Positions 27,967 to 35,889 of a stretch of 64,000 bases of DNA are shown here, piece after piece (position 1 is the first letter of the stretch; the number at the start of each line of letters is the position of its first letter). The stretch comes from an uncultured Bacteroidia bacterium (lineage in GTDB: Bacteria; Bacteroidota; Bacteroidia; Bacteroidales; UBA932), in contig CADBYT010000001.1 of assembly GCA_902798975.1 (NCBI GenBank), forward strand, positions 1 through 64,000, read 5' to 3'. The notes under the pieces were generated by a model. It was not told where the DNA came from. It saw nothing but the letters and a program-made list of their open reading frames with translations, and did not search any database. Position numbers and translations under genes: made by a program.

Positions 27967-28902
27967 CTAAATCGTCATGGTGAAGCCGTAAATCTTGCCC
28001 TTCTCGAGGTTTCTCTTCTCAGTAACGCTCTTGTTCTGCACGCATCCGCCGCCGAACGTCTCGACACTTTCCCATGAGGCGCCCCAACCTTCCCTGGAAC
28101 GTCCGCCATAATGGAAACGAAGCGTGTAGCCTTCCTCCAAGTCTCCTTCGGAAAAGATTGGGGCATAGAACACTTGCGTTTTGGGGCCGCCACTGGTGTT
28201 CAGGTCACTGTTGTAGAAGTCGTTGAGCGTGTATTTGATGGTCCCGTAGGCGGTAGCGGCGAACAATCCGGTGTAAGTGTCCGTCGTCACGTCGAGCGCG
28301 CCGGCGGTCGCAATGACGGCCGGGGTGCCGGCATTGTCCACGGAAATCTTGACGGTACTGACCCGCTCATAATAGTCGTCATACCACGCCGTCGTCGAGC
28401 AGGTCACCGTGAGCCGGAACACGCAGATCTGGCGGACCAGCTCCACGTGAGCTGTGCTTTCGGCAATCACGACGTCGCCCACCATCACGTCGGCGCCGGC
28501 CAGGCTGGAAGGGGTATCCTTGACAATCTTCCCCACGGAACTCGTTAGGGAGTTCAGCGGGATGGAGACATCTCCCTCGGAGACGGTACCGAACAGCTTA
28601 CTTCCCGCCGAGGTAGAGAGAGCCGGATAGAGGCAGATCACCCGGTCGCCCGGATTACCGTTCCAGGCGCCGATAAAATCAGCTTTCTCGCGGCCGTTTT
28701 CTCCAGTAGACATAAAATCGTCAATAGCAGTGATGCCGGATTCATCGAACGAGATATAGGCGGTCTTGGTCGGCGCGCCGACCGTGGCATTGATTGTCAG
28801 CTGGATTCCGGCATGCTGGACCGGAAGCGACTCCTTGTTGCAAGCGCAGAAAGCAATAATGGCACTTGCCATTAAAACGATGGAATATAACGTATTTCTC
28901 AT
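27967..28902 (-). CDS. Fimbrillin-family lipoprotein
   Basis: A 311-residue lipoprotein with a signal and lipobox at SAIIAFCACNKE. A beta-rich body contains the segment ADFIGAWNGNPGDRVICLYP, and the C-terminus runs KRNLEKGKIYGFTMTI, the 'G-K-x-Y' strand typical of fimbrillin/Mfa-like domains. Such proteins form or cap surface fimbriae. No anchor or tip genes are nearby, so the structure it contributes to is not evident. It follows a 43-residue peptide gene after 21 bp. Confidence 0.75.
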   Translation of the reverse strand: MRNTLYSIVLMASAIIAFCACNKESLPVQHAGIQLTINATVGAPTKTAYISFDESGITAIDDFMSTGENGREKADFIGAWNGNPGDRVICLYPALSTSAGSKLFGTVSEGDVSIPLNSLTSSVGKIVKDTPSSLAGADVMVGDVVIAESTAHVELVRQICVFRLTVTCSTTAWYDDYYERVSTVKISVDNAGTPAVIATAGALDVTTDTYTGLFAATAYGTIKYTLNDFYNSDLNTSGGPKTQVFYAPIFSEGDLEEGYTLRFHYGGRSREGWGASWESVETFGGGCVQNKSVTEKRNLEKGKIYGFTMTI

Positions 28903-28923
28903 GGTTCTGTCTCTTTTGATTGA

Positions 28924-29055
28924 TTAAAAATTCCACTCCCATCCCCTGGGCATATCCGGAACCTCACCTGATGCGGCGATGATGCCTTCTGGTTTGACCT
29001 CTACGACCTCGACGATCGGCGCCTCGTAAGGCTGTTTGATTGTTGAAACTTCCAT
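28924..29055 (-). CDS. Small peptide of a type found beside Bacteroidales surface-protein genes
   Basis: A 43-residue peptide MEVSTIKQPYEAPIVEVVEV continuing KPEGIIAASGEVPDMPRGWE. The pattern 'Y-x-x-P-x-x-E-V-x-E-V-x-x-E-G-I-x-x-x-S-G' recurs in short proteins near fimbrillin and other surface genes of Bacteroidales, as I recall. Function is unknown. It is co-directional with the fimbrillin gene and just upstream. The ATG at 29055 fits the conserved region; an upstream start 25 codons earlier in the frame is less plausible. Confidence 0.55.
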   Translation of the reverse strand: MEVSTIKQPYEAPIVEVVEVKPEGIIAASGEVPDMPRGWEWNF

Positions 29056-29156
29056 AAAATGTAATAATACTACTAACGATGGTTTTTTGACACGCAAACA
29101 TACAAATTCTCCGCGACATTTTTGTATCATGTCCGTCTAAATACACCAAGTTAATC

Positions 29157-29187
29157 TTGCATTTGTGCGTTTAATTTCTTATCTTTG
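29157..29187 (+). promoter_or_regulatory. Promoter of the fic gene
   Basis: TTG (29157-29159) and TATCTTTG (29180-29187) are separated by 20 nt, a good -33/-7 pair. The fic start codon is 23 bp beyond the -7 box. Confidence 0.6.
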
Positions 29188-29210
29188 ATTATCTGGCGAG
29201 AGGAACTCAA

Positions 29211-30269
29211 ATGAGTGCATTTGATGAATATATCCGGCAGGGAGAACCGGAAAGAAAAGAAAAAGCGGCTGCCTGGCAGACTGCGATAGGCCTTCAGGAT
29301 GTGGATGGACTCAAGCCGTCCGCATACCTGATCGAAGCAGCAAAGAAGCACATCGAGGGCGATATTACAATCGACGATGTCAAGCAAATGCTGGACACCT
29401 ACTATCAGTCCAAAACCGCCAGAACTGAAGTAGAAAGTGAGAGGACAGAAGAGGCGGATAAAGTGTCGGCCCGTATTGAAGAACTTCTTACAGAAAAATC
29501 CTTTTCATTCACTCCCGAGTATTTAGCACGAATTCATCGCCATTTGTTCCAGGGATTATTCAAGTTCGCCGGCCGATATCGTGATTATGATATTACCAAA
29601 CGCGAGTGGGTATTAGGTGGCGATACGGTTTTGTATGCCAGCGCATCCATGATTTCAGAAACGTTGAAATACGACTTTTCTCAGGAGAGATTGGTCAATT
29701 ATGCTGCTCTTGATACAGACAAAGCCATAGAACAAATCGCCAAATTCATTTCTGGAATCTGGCAGATTCATCCTTTCGGGGAGGGCAATACGCGCACAAC
29801 GGCCGTGTTTGCCATGAAGTATCTTCAATCGTTCGGGTTTGAAGTGCGGAATGACATGTTTAAGGAGCATTCCTGGTATTTTCGGAATGCCCTGGTACGG
29901 GCCAATTACAACAATTACCCGAAAGGAATACAAGCTACTGATAATTACCTTATTCTTTTCTTCCGGAATCTCCTTCTTGATGAGAAGAATGAATTAAGGA
30001 ACCGTAGCTTGCTGGTATGTCCGTTCAAAAGTGCCAACCCTCCCGTTTCTAAGTGCCAAAATGACACTTTGAACTGCACGTTGGAAGAACTGGCCATTGT
30101 AAAGATCCTGAAGGAAAACGGAAAGGTTAAACAGGAAGAAATCGCCCGTCAAATCGGGAAATCACTCCGAACCGTTAAAAGAATCATGACCGGTTTGGCA
30201 GAAAAGAACGTGATTGCCCGTGAGAATGGCAGAAGAGATGGCGTATGGGTCGTTAAAACAGACCCCTGA
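29211..30269 (+). CDS. Fic-domain adenylyltransferase with N-terminal helical and C-terminal winged-helix domains
   Basis: A 352-residue protein. The Fic active site HPFGEGNTRT lies near residues 187-196 with an intact catalytic His. The N-terminus includes EGDITIDDVKQMLDTYY, which resembles the VbhA-type antitoxin helix seen fused to some Fic proteins; a clear inhibitory S/TxxxE(G/N) motif was not found. The last 65 residues form a winged helix (KQEEIARQIGKSLRTVKRIM), suggesting DNA binding and autoregulation. Fic enzymes transfer AMP to Tyr, Thr or Ser of target proteins. The gene is less GC-rich than its neighbours and is probably acquired. Confidence 0.88.
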   Translation: MSAFDEYIRQGEPERKEKAAAWQTAIGLQDVDGLKPSAYLIEAAKKHIEGDITIDDVKQMLDTYYQSKTARTEVESERTEEADKVSARIEELLTEKSFSFTPEYLARIHRHLFQGLFKFAGRYRDYDITKREWVLGGDTVLYASASMISETLKYDFSQERLVNYAALDTDKAIEQIAKFISGIWQIHPFGEGNTRTTAVFAMKYLQSFGFEVRNDMFKEHSWYFRNALVRANYNNYPKGIQATDNYLILFFRNLLLDEKNELRNRSLLVCPFKSANPPVSKCQNDTLNCTLEELAIVKILKENGKVKQEEIARQIGKSLRTVKRIMTGLAEKNVIARENGRRDGVWVVKTDP

Positions 30270-30273
30270 ATCC

Positions 30274-30325
30274 CGTCATTCGCCGGCTCCTCTCCCGTCA
30301 TTCGCCGGCTCCGACCGGCGAATCT
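30274..30325. repeat. Palindromic elements after fic
   Basis: A half copy (CGTCATTCGCCGGCTCC, 30274-30290) and a full inverted-orientation copy at 30296-30325 (CGTCATTCGCCGG, then CCGGCGAATCT). They begin 4 bp after the fic stop. Confidence 0.8.
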
Positions 30326-30354
30326 TGTTTATTCAAAATTAATGTTTACCTTTG
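30325..30354 (+). promoter_or_regulatory. Promoter of the candidate small RNA
   Basis: TTG at 30325-30327, a 19-nt spacer and TACCTTTG at 30347-30354 match the -33/-7 consensus. No start codon with a convincing frame follows before the terminator at 30431. Confidence 0.6.
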
Positions 30355-30356
30355 CA

Positions 30357-30472
30357 AAAGAAGGGGGGATAGGTCCTCTGGGCTTGTCCCTTTTGAACCT
30401 TCTTGAAAGCGATTCTACGGATTCGCTGCTCTGAGGGCTGACGATATTATTTCGTCAGCCCTCAGTATTTTT
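30357..30472 (+). ncRNA. Candidate structured small RNA of about 115 nt
   Basis: Between a consensus promoter and a perfect terminator the sequence folds as three hairpins. First, AAGAAGG (30357-30363) pairs with CCTTCTT (30398-30404) around an inner stem GGGAT/GTCCC and AGGTCC/GGGCTT closing a UCU loop. Second, AGCGA pairs with TCGCT (about 30408-30427). Third is the terminator. No good open reading frame is present. I do not recognise a known RNA family; a 6S or signal-recognition RNA does not fit the motifs. Confidence 0.5.
30431..30472 (+). terminator. Very strong Rho-independent terminator
   Basis: A perfect 14-bp stem CTGAGGGCTGACGA/TCGTCAGCCCTCAG (30431-30444 with 30452-30465), a 7-nt loop and the tail TATTTTT. 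It ends the candidate small RNA. Confidence 0.85.
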
Positions 30473-30535
30473 GTCAAAACCTGACACAATGCTGCCGTAC
30501 CTTTGCCGCTGCGAACAACAAAACGACAGAATACC

Positions 30536-30649
30536 ATGGAAGCGAACAAACAACAGGGGAGCCTGAGCCTGGACCTCTTCTTCGGGCTCATCAAACTGGG
30601 AATGACAGCGTATTTCGTGTACCACTTTATCGGTTGGATGGCGCTGTAG
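30536..30649 (+). CDS. 37-residue membrane peptide
   Basis: ATG at 30536 opens a 37-codon frame ending TAG: a polar start (MEANKQQGSLSL) followed by one hydrophobic helix (DLFFGLIKLGMTAYFVYHFI, then GWMAL). A -7 box TACCTTTG lies at 30498-30505 and a perfect 13-bp hairpin follows 3 bp after the stop, so it is flanked by its own transcription signals. It could be a small membrane regulator or the hydrophobic toxin of a type I pair; I know no named family. Confidence 0.5.
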   Translation: MEANKQQGSLSLDLFFGLIKLGMTAYFVYHFIGWMAL

Positions 30650-30651
30650 CG

Positions 30652-30692
30652 ATACGGAAGCCCCATACTCCTGCAATCCGGGGCTTCCGTAT
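30652..30692 (+). terminator. Terminator hairpin after the 37-residue peptide
   Basis: A perfect 13-bp stem ATACGGAAGCCCC/GGGGCTTCCGTAT (30652-30664 with 30680-30692) with a 15-nt loop. The following TATGT gives only a weak T tract. Confidence 0.6.
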
Positions 30693-30740
30693 TATGTCAT
30701 CCCCAACGCGCCGGCCGGCGGGTTATTTCCAACTTTTTCC

Positions 30741-30748
30741 TATATTTG
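30741..30748 (+). promoter_or_regulatory. Promoter -7 box of the DUF2075 nuclease-helicase gene
   Basis: TATATTTG matches TAnnTTTG, 22 bp before the ATG at 30770. It could drive the whole co-directional block to about 35.8 kb or beyond. Confidence 0.6.
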
Positions 30749-30769
30749 TGATTGATCCACAATAACCAC

Positions 30770-32827
30770 ATGCGCAAATTCTATTACAGCGAGACCTGTT
30801 CCCGTTTCCTTCGGGCGGATGACAATGCTATCCTGGGGGAGATGGGCTCGCTCAATGAATTTGACCTGACTCTGGATCAACGCGATGCCTGGCAGCAGGA
30901 AATCATCATCATGAAGCAGGTCGTGCGGGAATTGGGCGGCGAAGGAAACATTGTCTTCGAGTACACCATACCCCGTCTAGGAAAGCGCGTAGACGTGGTT
31001 TTGCTGCTCAACGGCATAGTCTTTACCATCGAATTCAAGGTCGGTTCCAACGAATTCCTCGTCAACGACAAAGAGCAAGTATGGGACTATGCCCTCGACC
31101 TGAAGAACTTCCACGAAGAGAGCCGCGACCGAATCATCGTCCCAATCCTCGTGGCCACGGAAGCTCCTGACAAGGCCTGCTCGAGCAGCCCCGGCCTCTT
31201 CAGCGTTTACAACGACAAGGTCTACTACCCGCTATTCACCAACAGCGCGCGCCTGCTCCTCACGATCCAGCAAGTCCTCGCCAAAGAAGGAACAAAAGCA
31301 CCCATAGACGCCCACGAATGGCTCTACAGCCGCTACAACCCCACGCCCACAATCATCCAGGCGGCTTCCGCCCTCTACATGAACCACAGCGTGGAGGATA
31401 TCACCAAGCACGAAGCCGACAAGGCCGGCATTGACACTTGCACGGACCTCATCCTGGACATCATCCGAAAGTCCAAAGTCAACCATCAGAAGAGCATTTG
31501 CTTTGTCACAGGCGTGCCCGGGGCGGGGAAGACCCTCGTTGGCCTGAACGTTGCCATCCAGCAGGAACAAGGCGACCTGGCCGTCTACCTCTCCGGCAAC
31601 GGACCGCTCGTCAAAGTCCTCACGGAAGCCCTCGCGCGAGACAAAGTCCAGAAGGAAAAAGCGGCCAACCGCAAATGCACCAAGACGGAAGCCGAGCGGC
31701 AAGTGAGCCGCTTCATTCAGATCATCCACCGCTACCGCGACAACATGCTCGCCAAGCTGAAAACGCCCATCCAGGGCACTGGAATAGAGATTGATCCGGC
31801 CAAAGTCTCCAAAGCTGCAAATGCCAATGCGGCCGAAGTCGAGAATGTCGCCATCTTCGATGAGGCCCAGCGTATGTGGGACATGCGCCACCTCAGCGCC
31901 TGGCTTGCTCGCAAGAAGAATCTCGCCAATTTCCCCATGTCCGAAGGAGAATTCCTCATCTGGTCACTGGACCAGCACAAAGACTGGGCGACCATCGTCT
32001 GCCTGGTGGGCGGGGGACAGGAGATCAACTCCGGCGAAGGCGGTATCGGACTCTGGATCCAAGCCCTGAACGAAACCTTCCCGGACTGGCAGGTCTATAT
32101 CTCAGATCGCCTCACGGACAAGGAATACGCCGAAGGCAATGTTGCCGCGCTCCTGGCCGACAACCCAAACGTCCATCTGGAACAAAATCTGCATCTGGCG
32201 GTCTCCCAGCGCTCTTATCGCGCCGAGACGCTGTCCCTCTTCGTGCACCAATTACTCGACCTTGACGTAGACGCAGCGCGATCCACATACGCCGATATCA
32301 AGGAGCGTTATCCCATCGTGCTGACGCGTGATTTAAACAAGGCGAAGCAGTGGGTTCGCGACCACGCCCGTGGCTCCGAACGCTACGGCATGCTGGTCTC
32401 CTCGAAGGCTTTCCGGCTGAAACCGCTGGCTATCGACATCCGTTCGCAGGCCGACATCGTCCCGTGGTTCCTGAACTCCATCTCGGACATCCGCTCCTCG
32501 CTTTTCCTTGAGGACGTCGCCACTGAATTCGATATCCAGGGCCTCGAGCTCGACTGGACCTGCCTCGTCTGGGACGGCGACTTCCGCTATGACCCCAAAC
32601 ACCACTGCTGGCAGCACTTTAACTTCCGCAGCGACCGTTGGCAGAACATCAACCAAGCCGAAGGCCGTGCCTACCAGCTTAACGCCTACCGCGTCCTCCT
32701 GACACGCGCCCGCCAGGGCATGGTCATCTGCATCCCCGAAGGCAACCCCGACGACAAAACCCGTTTGCCGGAGTTTTATGATCCGACGTATGAGTATTTT
32801 AAGGAGCTGGATCTGGAAGTAATTTAA
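30770..32827 (+). CDS. PD-(D/E)xK nuclease fused to DUF2075 (Schlafen-like) helicase
   Basis: A 685-residue protein. The N-terminal region has a restriction-endonuclease-like core, RVDVVLLLNGIVFTIEFKVG, with D75, E88 and K90 as the D...ExK triad. The C-terminal two thirds is a DUF2075 superfamily-1-like helicase: Walker A GVPGAGKT (about 248-255), Walker B VAIFDEAQR (about 360) and the late motif AYRVLLTRARQGMVICIP. DUF2075 proteins often sit in defence islands, but no role is settled. The ATG at 30770 was chosen over an upstream TTG. It heads a run of nuclease genes with a 4-bp gap to the HNH gene. Confidence 0.85.
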   Translation: MRKFYYSETCSRFLRADDNAILGEMGSLNEFDLTLDQRDAWQQEIIIMKQVVRELGGEGNIVFEYTIPRLGKRVDVVLLLNGIVFTIEFKVGSNEFLVNDKEQVWDYALDLKNFHEESRDRIIVPILVATEAPDKACSSSPGLFSVYNDKVYYPLFTNSARLLLTIQQVLAKEGTKAPIDAHEWLYSRYNPTPTIIQAASALYMNHSVEDITKHEADKAGIDTCTDLILDIIRKSKVNHQKSICFVTGVPGAGKTLVGLNVAIQQEQGDLAVYLSGNGPLVKVLTEALARDKVQKEKAANRKCTKTEAERQVSRFIQIIHRYRDNMLAKLKTPIQGTGIEIDPAKVSKAANANAAEVENVAIFDEAQRMWDMRHLSAWLARKKNLANFPMSEGEFLIWSLDQHKDWATIVCLVGGGQEINSGEGGIGLWIQALNETFPDWQVYISDRLTDKEYAEGNVAALLADNPNVHLEQNLHLAVSQRSYRAETLSLFVHQLLDLDVDAARSTYADIKERYPIVLTRDLNKAKQWVRDHARGSERYGMLVSSKAFRLKPLAIDIRSQADIVPWFLNSISDIRSSLFLEDVATEFDIQGLELDWTCLVWDGDFRYDPKHHCWQHFNFRSDRWQNINQAEGRAYQLNAYRVLLTRARQGMVICIPEGNPDDKTRLPEFYDPTYEYFKELDLEVI

Positions 32828-32831
32828 TGAC

Positions 32832-33917
32832 ATGGCCAATATGATTCTTCCTTCCTCCGGAATAGTTGATGCGGGCCGTTTGTCGAGGATCTACGACAAT
32901 ACGGTGGCAACATATAAATTCTATTGGTTCGTCTCAATTATTGATTGGATTTGCGCAAATCCAGGACGGCGTAGTTTCACGTTTGACGAGATTATAGCTG
33001 GTATGATTGCCGAGGCATGGTATCCCATCCATTACTTCAGACTTTCTTTCGGGAAACAGGACTCGCTAGAGGCTATCATCCTTGAGATCCAGCGCCAACT
33101 TGACATACCCATAGATGCGAGTAGAGAATCCGTACGGAATCAGATTCTTAGGAACATAAACAAACCGGAGATCAGTAAATCGGCTCATATTCTTATAAAC
33201 AACGTCCCGTATAGATTCCTGTCTCCGTGGATACCCAAAGCAACCGATGCTCAGGTCGTTGAACTATCTCATGTATACACGAATGGATGCCCGTACGCGA
33301 TTATCGATAAATCCATTATCGTAGACAATCTTTGGGCGGATTATCTGATAGCAAACGCTGCTATTCTGAAGGACTTTTCCTTCTGGAATCTTTCTGTTTT
33401 TCTCCAAAAACGAAATCCAAATGTACCTGATATTCCTTCCAAGTTGGTTCGTCCGTTACAGCGTTCTGCACTTACACGTCAGCACAGGTTCTGGGATAGG
33501 TACATTGAATCCGCTGGGGGACTTCGCTGCATCTATACTAATGCTGAATTGACGGTAGGAAACTACGACTTAGATCACTTTATTCCATGGAGTTTTGTTG
33601 TGCATGATTTGCTATGGAACCTTCTTCCGTCAGATTCATCCATCAATTCTTCCAAGAGCAACTGTATCCCATCTTTGGATCGTTATTTGGAGCCCATGAC
33701 TAAGGTGCAACATGCAGCGCTTCGGGTAAATTATGCTTCCAACCCCTCGGATAAGTTGTTCGAAGACTATCTTGTTTTCCGGTGCTCGATTCAAGAGCTT
33801 ATAGATGCCCCCGAAGAGCAATTCTTCGAGCTATTCAAGAAAGAATTCACGCCTATGGCGCAAACGGCCACTAATATGGGGTTTGCTCCTTGGATTAATA
33901 CGCCATCATATGGATAA
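32832..33917 (+). CDS. HNH endonuclease-domain protein
   Basis: A 361-residue protein. The HNH core lies at about residues 236-278: CIYTNAEL, then YDLDHFIPWSFVVHD, LLWNLLPSDSSINSSKSN. The Asp-His, Asn and Asn/Lys residues fit a catalytic beta-beta-alpha-metal fold. The N-terminal 220 residues are unfamiliar and may bind DNA. The gene is clearly AT-richer than the housekeeping genes, as are the next several. It starts 4 bp after the DUF2075 gene and overlaps the HIT gene by 8 bp, so the three are likely translated together. Confidence 0.8.
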   Translation: MANMILPSSGIVDAGRLSRIYDNTVATYKFYWFVSIIDWICANPGRRSFTFDEIIAGMIAEAWYPIHYFRLSFGKQDSLEAIILEIQRQLDIPIDASRESVRNQILRNINKPEISKSAHILINNVPYRFLSPWIPKATDAQVVELSHVYTNGCPYAIIDKSIIVDNLWADYLIANAAILKDFSFWNLSVFLQKRNPNVPDIPSKLVRPLQRSALTRQHRFWDRYIESAGGLRCIYTNAELTVGNYDLDHFIPWSFVVHDLLWNLLPSDSSINSSKSNCIPSLDRYLEPMTKVQHAALRVNYASNPSDKLFEDYLVFRCSIQELIDAPEEQFFELFKKEFTPMAQTATNMGFAPWINTPSYG

Positions 33918-34284
33918 TTGTCCCTTCTGTAGAGTCGAATCCGAACGAGAGATAATTGCATCCTCGGCGCTCTCGTTGGCTTTTTTCGATGGATTTCCCG
34001 TGTCTCCTGGGCATGCACTAATTATCCCTCGAAGACATATTGCCTCCTTCTTTGATTTAACGAGAGAAGAGCAGCAGGACATGCTCAATCTAGCGGAGGA
34101 AGTGAAACGAATTGTAGATGAAAAGTTTCATCCGGATGGATACAATATCGGTGTGAATGTTGGCGAAGCCGCTGGGCAAAGCATCTTTCATGTCCACCTG
34201 CATCTGATCCCTCGATATGTCGGCGATGTCCCCAATCCTCGCGGGGGAGTGCGAGGTGTTATCCCCGCAAAACAAAACTATTAG
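33910..34284 (+). CDS. HIT-family nucleotide hydrolase
   Basis: A 124-residue protein with an N-terminal zinc-type CPFC pair (residues 4-7), PGHALIIPRRHI and the histidine triad HVHLHLIPR near residues 101-109. HIT enzymes hydrolyse AMP-linked substrates such as Ap4A or AMP-lysine. A HIT gene coupled (8-bp overlap) to an HNH nuclease and a nuclease-helicase is noteworthy: it might process a nucleotide signal or adenylated end produced in the system. That is speculation. The start MDNCPFC is clear from the family. Confidence 0.88.
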   Translation: MDNCPFCRVESEREIIASSALSLAFFDGFPVSPGHALIIPRRHIASFFDLTREEQQDMLNLAEEVKRIVDEKFHPDGYNIGVNVGEAAGQSIFHVHLHLIPRYVGDVPNPRGGVRGVIPAKQNY

Positions 34285-34299
34285 TTTGGTGCATCAATC

Positions 34300-35766
34300 A
34301 TGGCAAAGAACATAGTTCAATATGGATATGCTCTGTTAGATGCGACCAATAATACGATCAGCATCGATGAAATTGACCGGTCATTCACGAAGCTGCACAA
34401 ATTCTATTGTCCGCACTGCCACAATGAGATGTATGCCACATTTGGCGAGGTACAATTGCCACATTTTCGTCACAACAGTGACAAGTGTCAGCACAGTAAA
34501 TACCTTCACGACTTGGCTGAACACGTCTTCTATGAGGAGTATTCCAGGTGCCTTGATGAAGGATTGCCGTTCCATCTGGAATTACGCATCCCAACGCATT
34601 GTAACAATGCGTGCGTTCTGAAGAAACATACCGATTGCAACGAGCACTACATCCAAAAGACGGTCAATCTGACTAAGGAATACACACTGATTTCCCTTGA
34701 AACCAGGGTGGGTATTGAAGAGCGTTATCGTCGGCCTGACATCCTTCTCGAATCTCTTGATGGCAAGCAGCTGTGGGTTGAGATTTGGGTATCTCACGAG
34801 ACGGAAGAAGAGAAAAGGAAAGACGGTCGCATCATCGAAATCAAGATTGAAACAGAGAAGGATCTGGAGAAAATCCGGCAGCATAAGATAATCCAGTCCG
34901 AAGGTGAGGATCTGGCCGTTCGCATTTTCAGTATCGAAACAGATGGCGCCGATGCCCTGTTTGCGAACGAAGAGCCCGATTCTACCACAATCTTCCCCTG
35001 CGAGAAGTATTTCTGTTTTGAAGTGGGAAACTTCGGCTATAAGGCCGATATTTTAGACTATATCAAGACGAGCATCAACACAGATCTATCATATAGAGTC
35101 ATTCTCCGGCTGAACTGGAAGGGTCAGCACGATTCTATTGGAGGAACTACCGGTAAGCAGACAACAGTGGAAAACCTGCGCTCTGTCTGCACGCAAAGAT
35201 ACTATTCCTATGGTGATGACGGCCCATTGTATCAGGACAAGACTTTTGATTCCCTGATTGTTTTTGAGTGGAAACCGGAATCTTTCAAACCAACGCCTAT
35301 CCAAGGAGCAACACCATACTATCGTTCTTCATACAAACCTCGTCACCAGCCGACACCACAACCGACTGCCGCGCCGGTCGATATTGCCGATTTGGAATGG
35401 GTCGATTTGGGCCTCCCGTCCGGGACTCTCTGGGCAAAGAACGATGTCGATGGCAAAATGACATTTCTGGAGGCCAGACGGGCCTATGGAGCCCATGTGC
35501 CATCTAAAAGGAACGCTAACGAACTCCACAAGCATTGCACCAGAGAATGGGACGATACTGCCCATGCGCTCGTTTTCACGGGGCCGAACGGGAATTCCAT
35601 ATCATTCCCTTGCAAAGAAAGAAACAAAACCTACTGGCTCAATGCTTATGAACAGGGCAACCCGCAGTTTGGCCAATGCTTCCACATTGGTCCGGACCGA
35701 CACTTCTGGGTCAATGACAAAGATGCCCTCTCTGCAATCTACGTACGCCTGGTCCGCTTTCCATAA
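34300..35766 (+). CDS. CoiA-like nuclease protein with C-terminal DLGLPSG-type domain
   Basis: A 488-residue protein. The N-terminal zinc-finger-like part has C37/C40 with HFRH at 55-58, as in competence protein CoiA. A Cys cluster follows (C101, C105, C113), then a nuclease-like core RRPDILLESLDGK (D147) and LWVEIWVSHE (E161). A Pro-rich linker (about 348-362) leads to a C-terminal domain starting WVDLGLPSGTLWAKND. That domain resembles the repeat found in Bacteroidales and Fibrobacter surface lipoproteins; its presence in a cytoplasmic nuclease-like protein (no signal peptide) is odd. The gene starts 15 bp after the HIT gene. Confidence 0.7.
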   Translation: MAKNIVQYGYALLDATNNTISIDEIDRSFTKLHKFYCPHCHNEMYATFGEVQLPHFRHNSDKCQHSKYLHDLAEHVFYEEYSRCLDEGLPFHLELRIPTHCNNACVLKKHTDCNEHYIQKTVNLTKEYTLISLETRVGIEERYRRPDILLESLDGKQLWVEIWVSHETEEEKRKDGRIIEIKIETEKDLEKIRQHKIIQSEGEDLAVRIFSIETDGADALFANEEPDSTTIFPCEKYFCFEVGNFGYKADILDYIKTSINTDLSYRVILRLNWKGQHDSIGGTTGKQTTVENLRSVCTQRYYSYGDDGPLYQDKTFDSLIVFEWKPESFKPTPIQGATPYYRSSYKPRHQPTPQPTAAPVDIADLEWVDLGLPSGTLWAKNDVDGKMTFLEARRAYGAHVPSKRNANELHKHCTREWDDTAHALVFTGPNGNSISFPCKERNKTYWLNAYEQGNPQFGQCFHIGPDRHFWVNDKDALSAIYVRLVRFP

Positions 35767-35889
35767 AGTAATTTGCAAATAGCACTTGATATCATTTGTT
35801 TTACCATACATGGTCTGCAAATACAAACTCATCACCCTTTGGGGCAGCACGCGTTTCAAGGAGCATTGTAATTTAAACACGTTAGCAAC

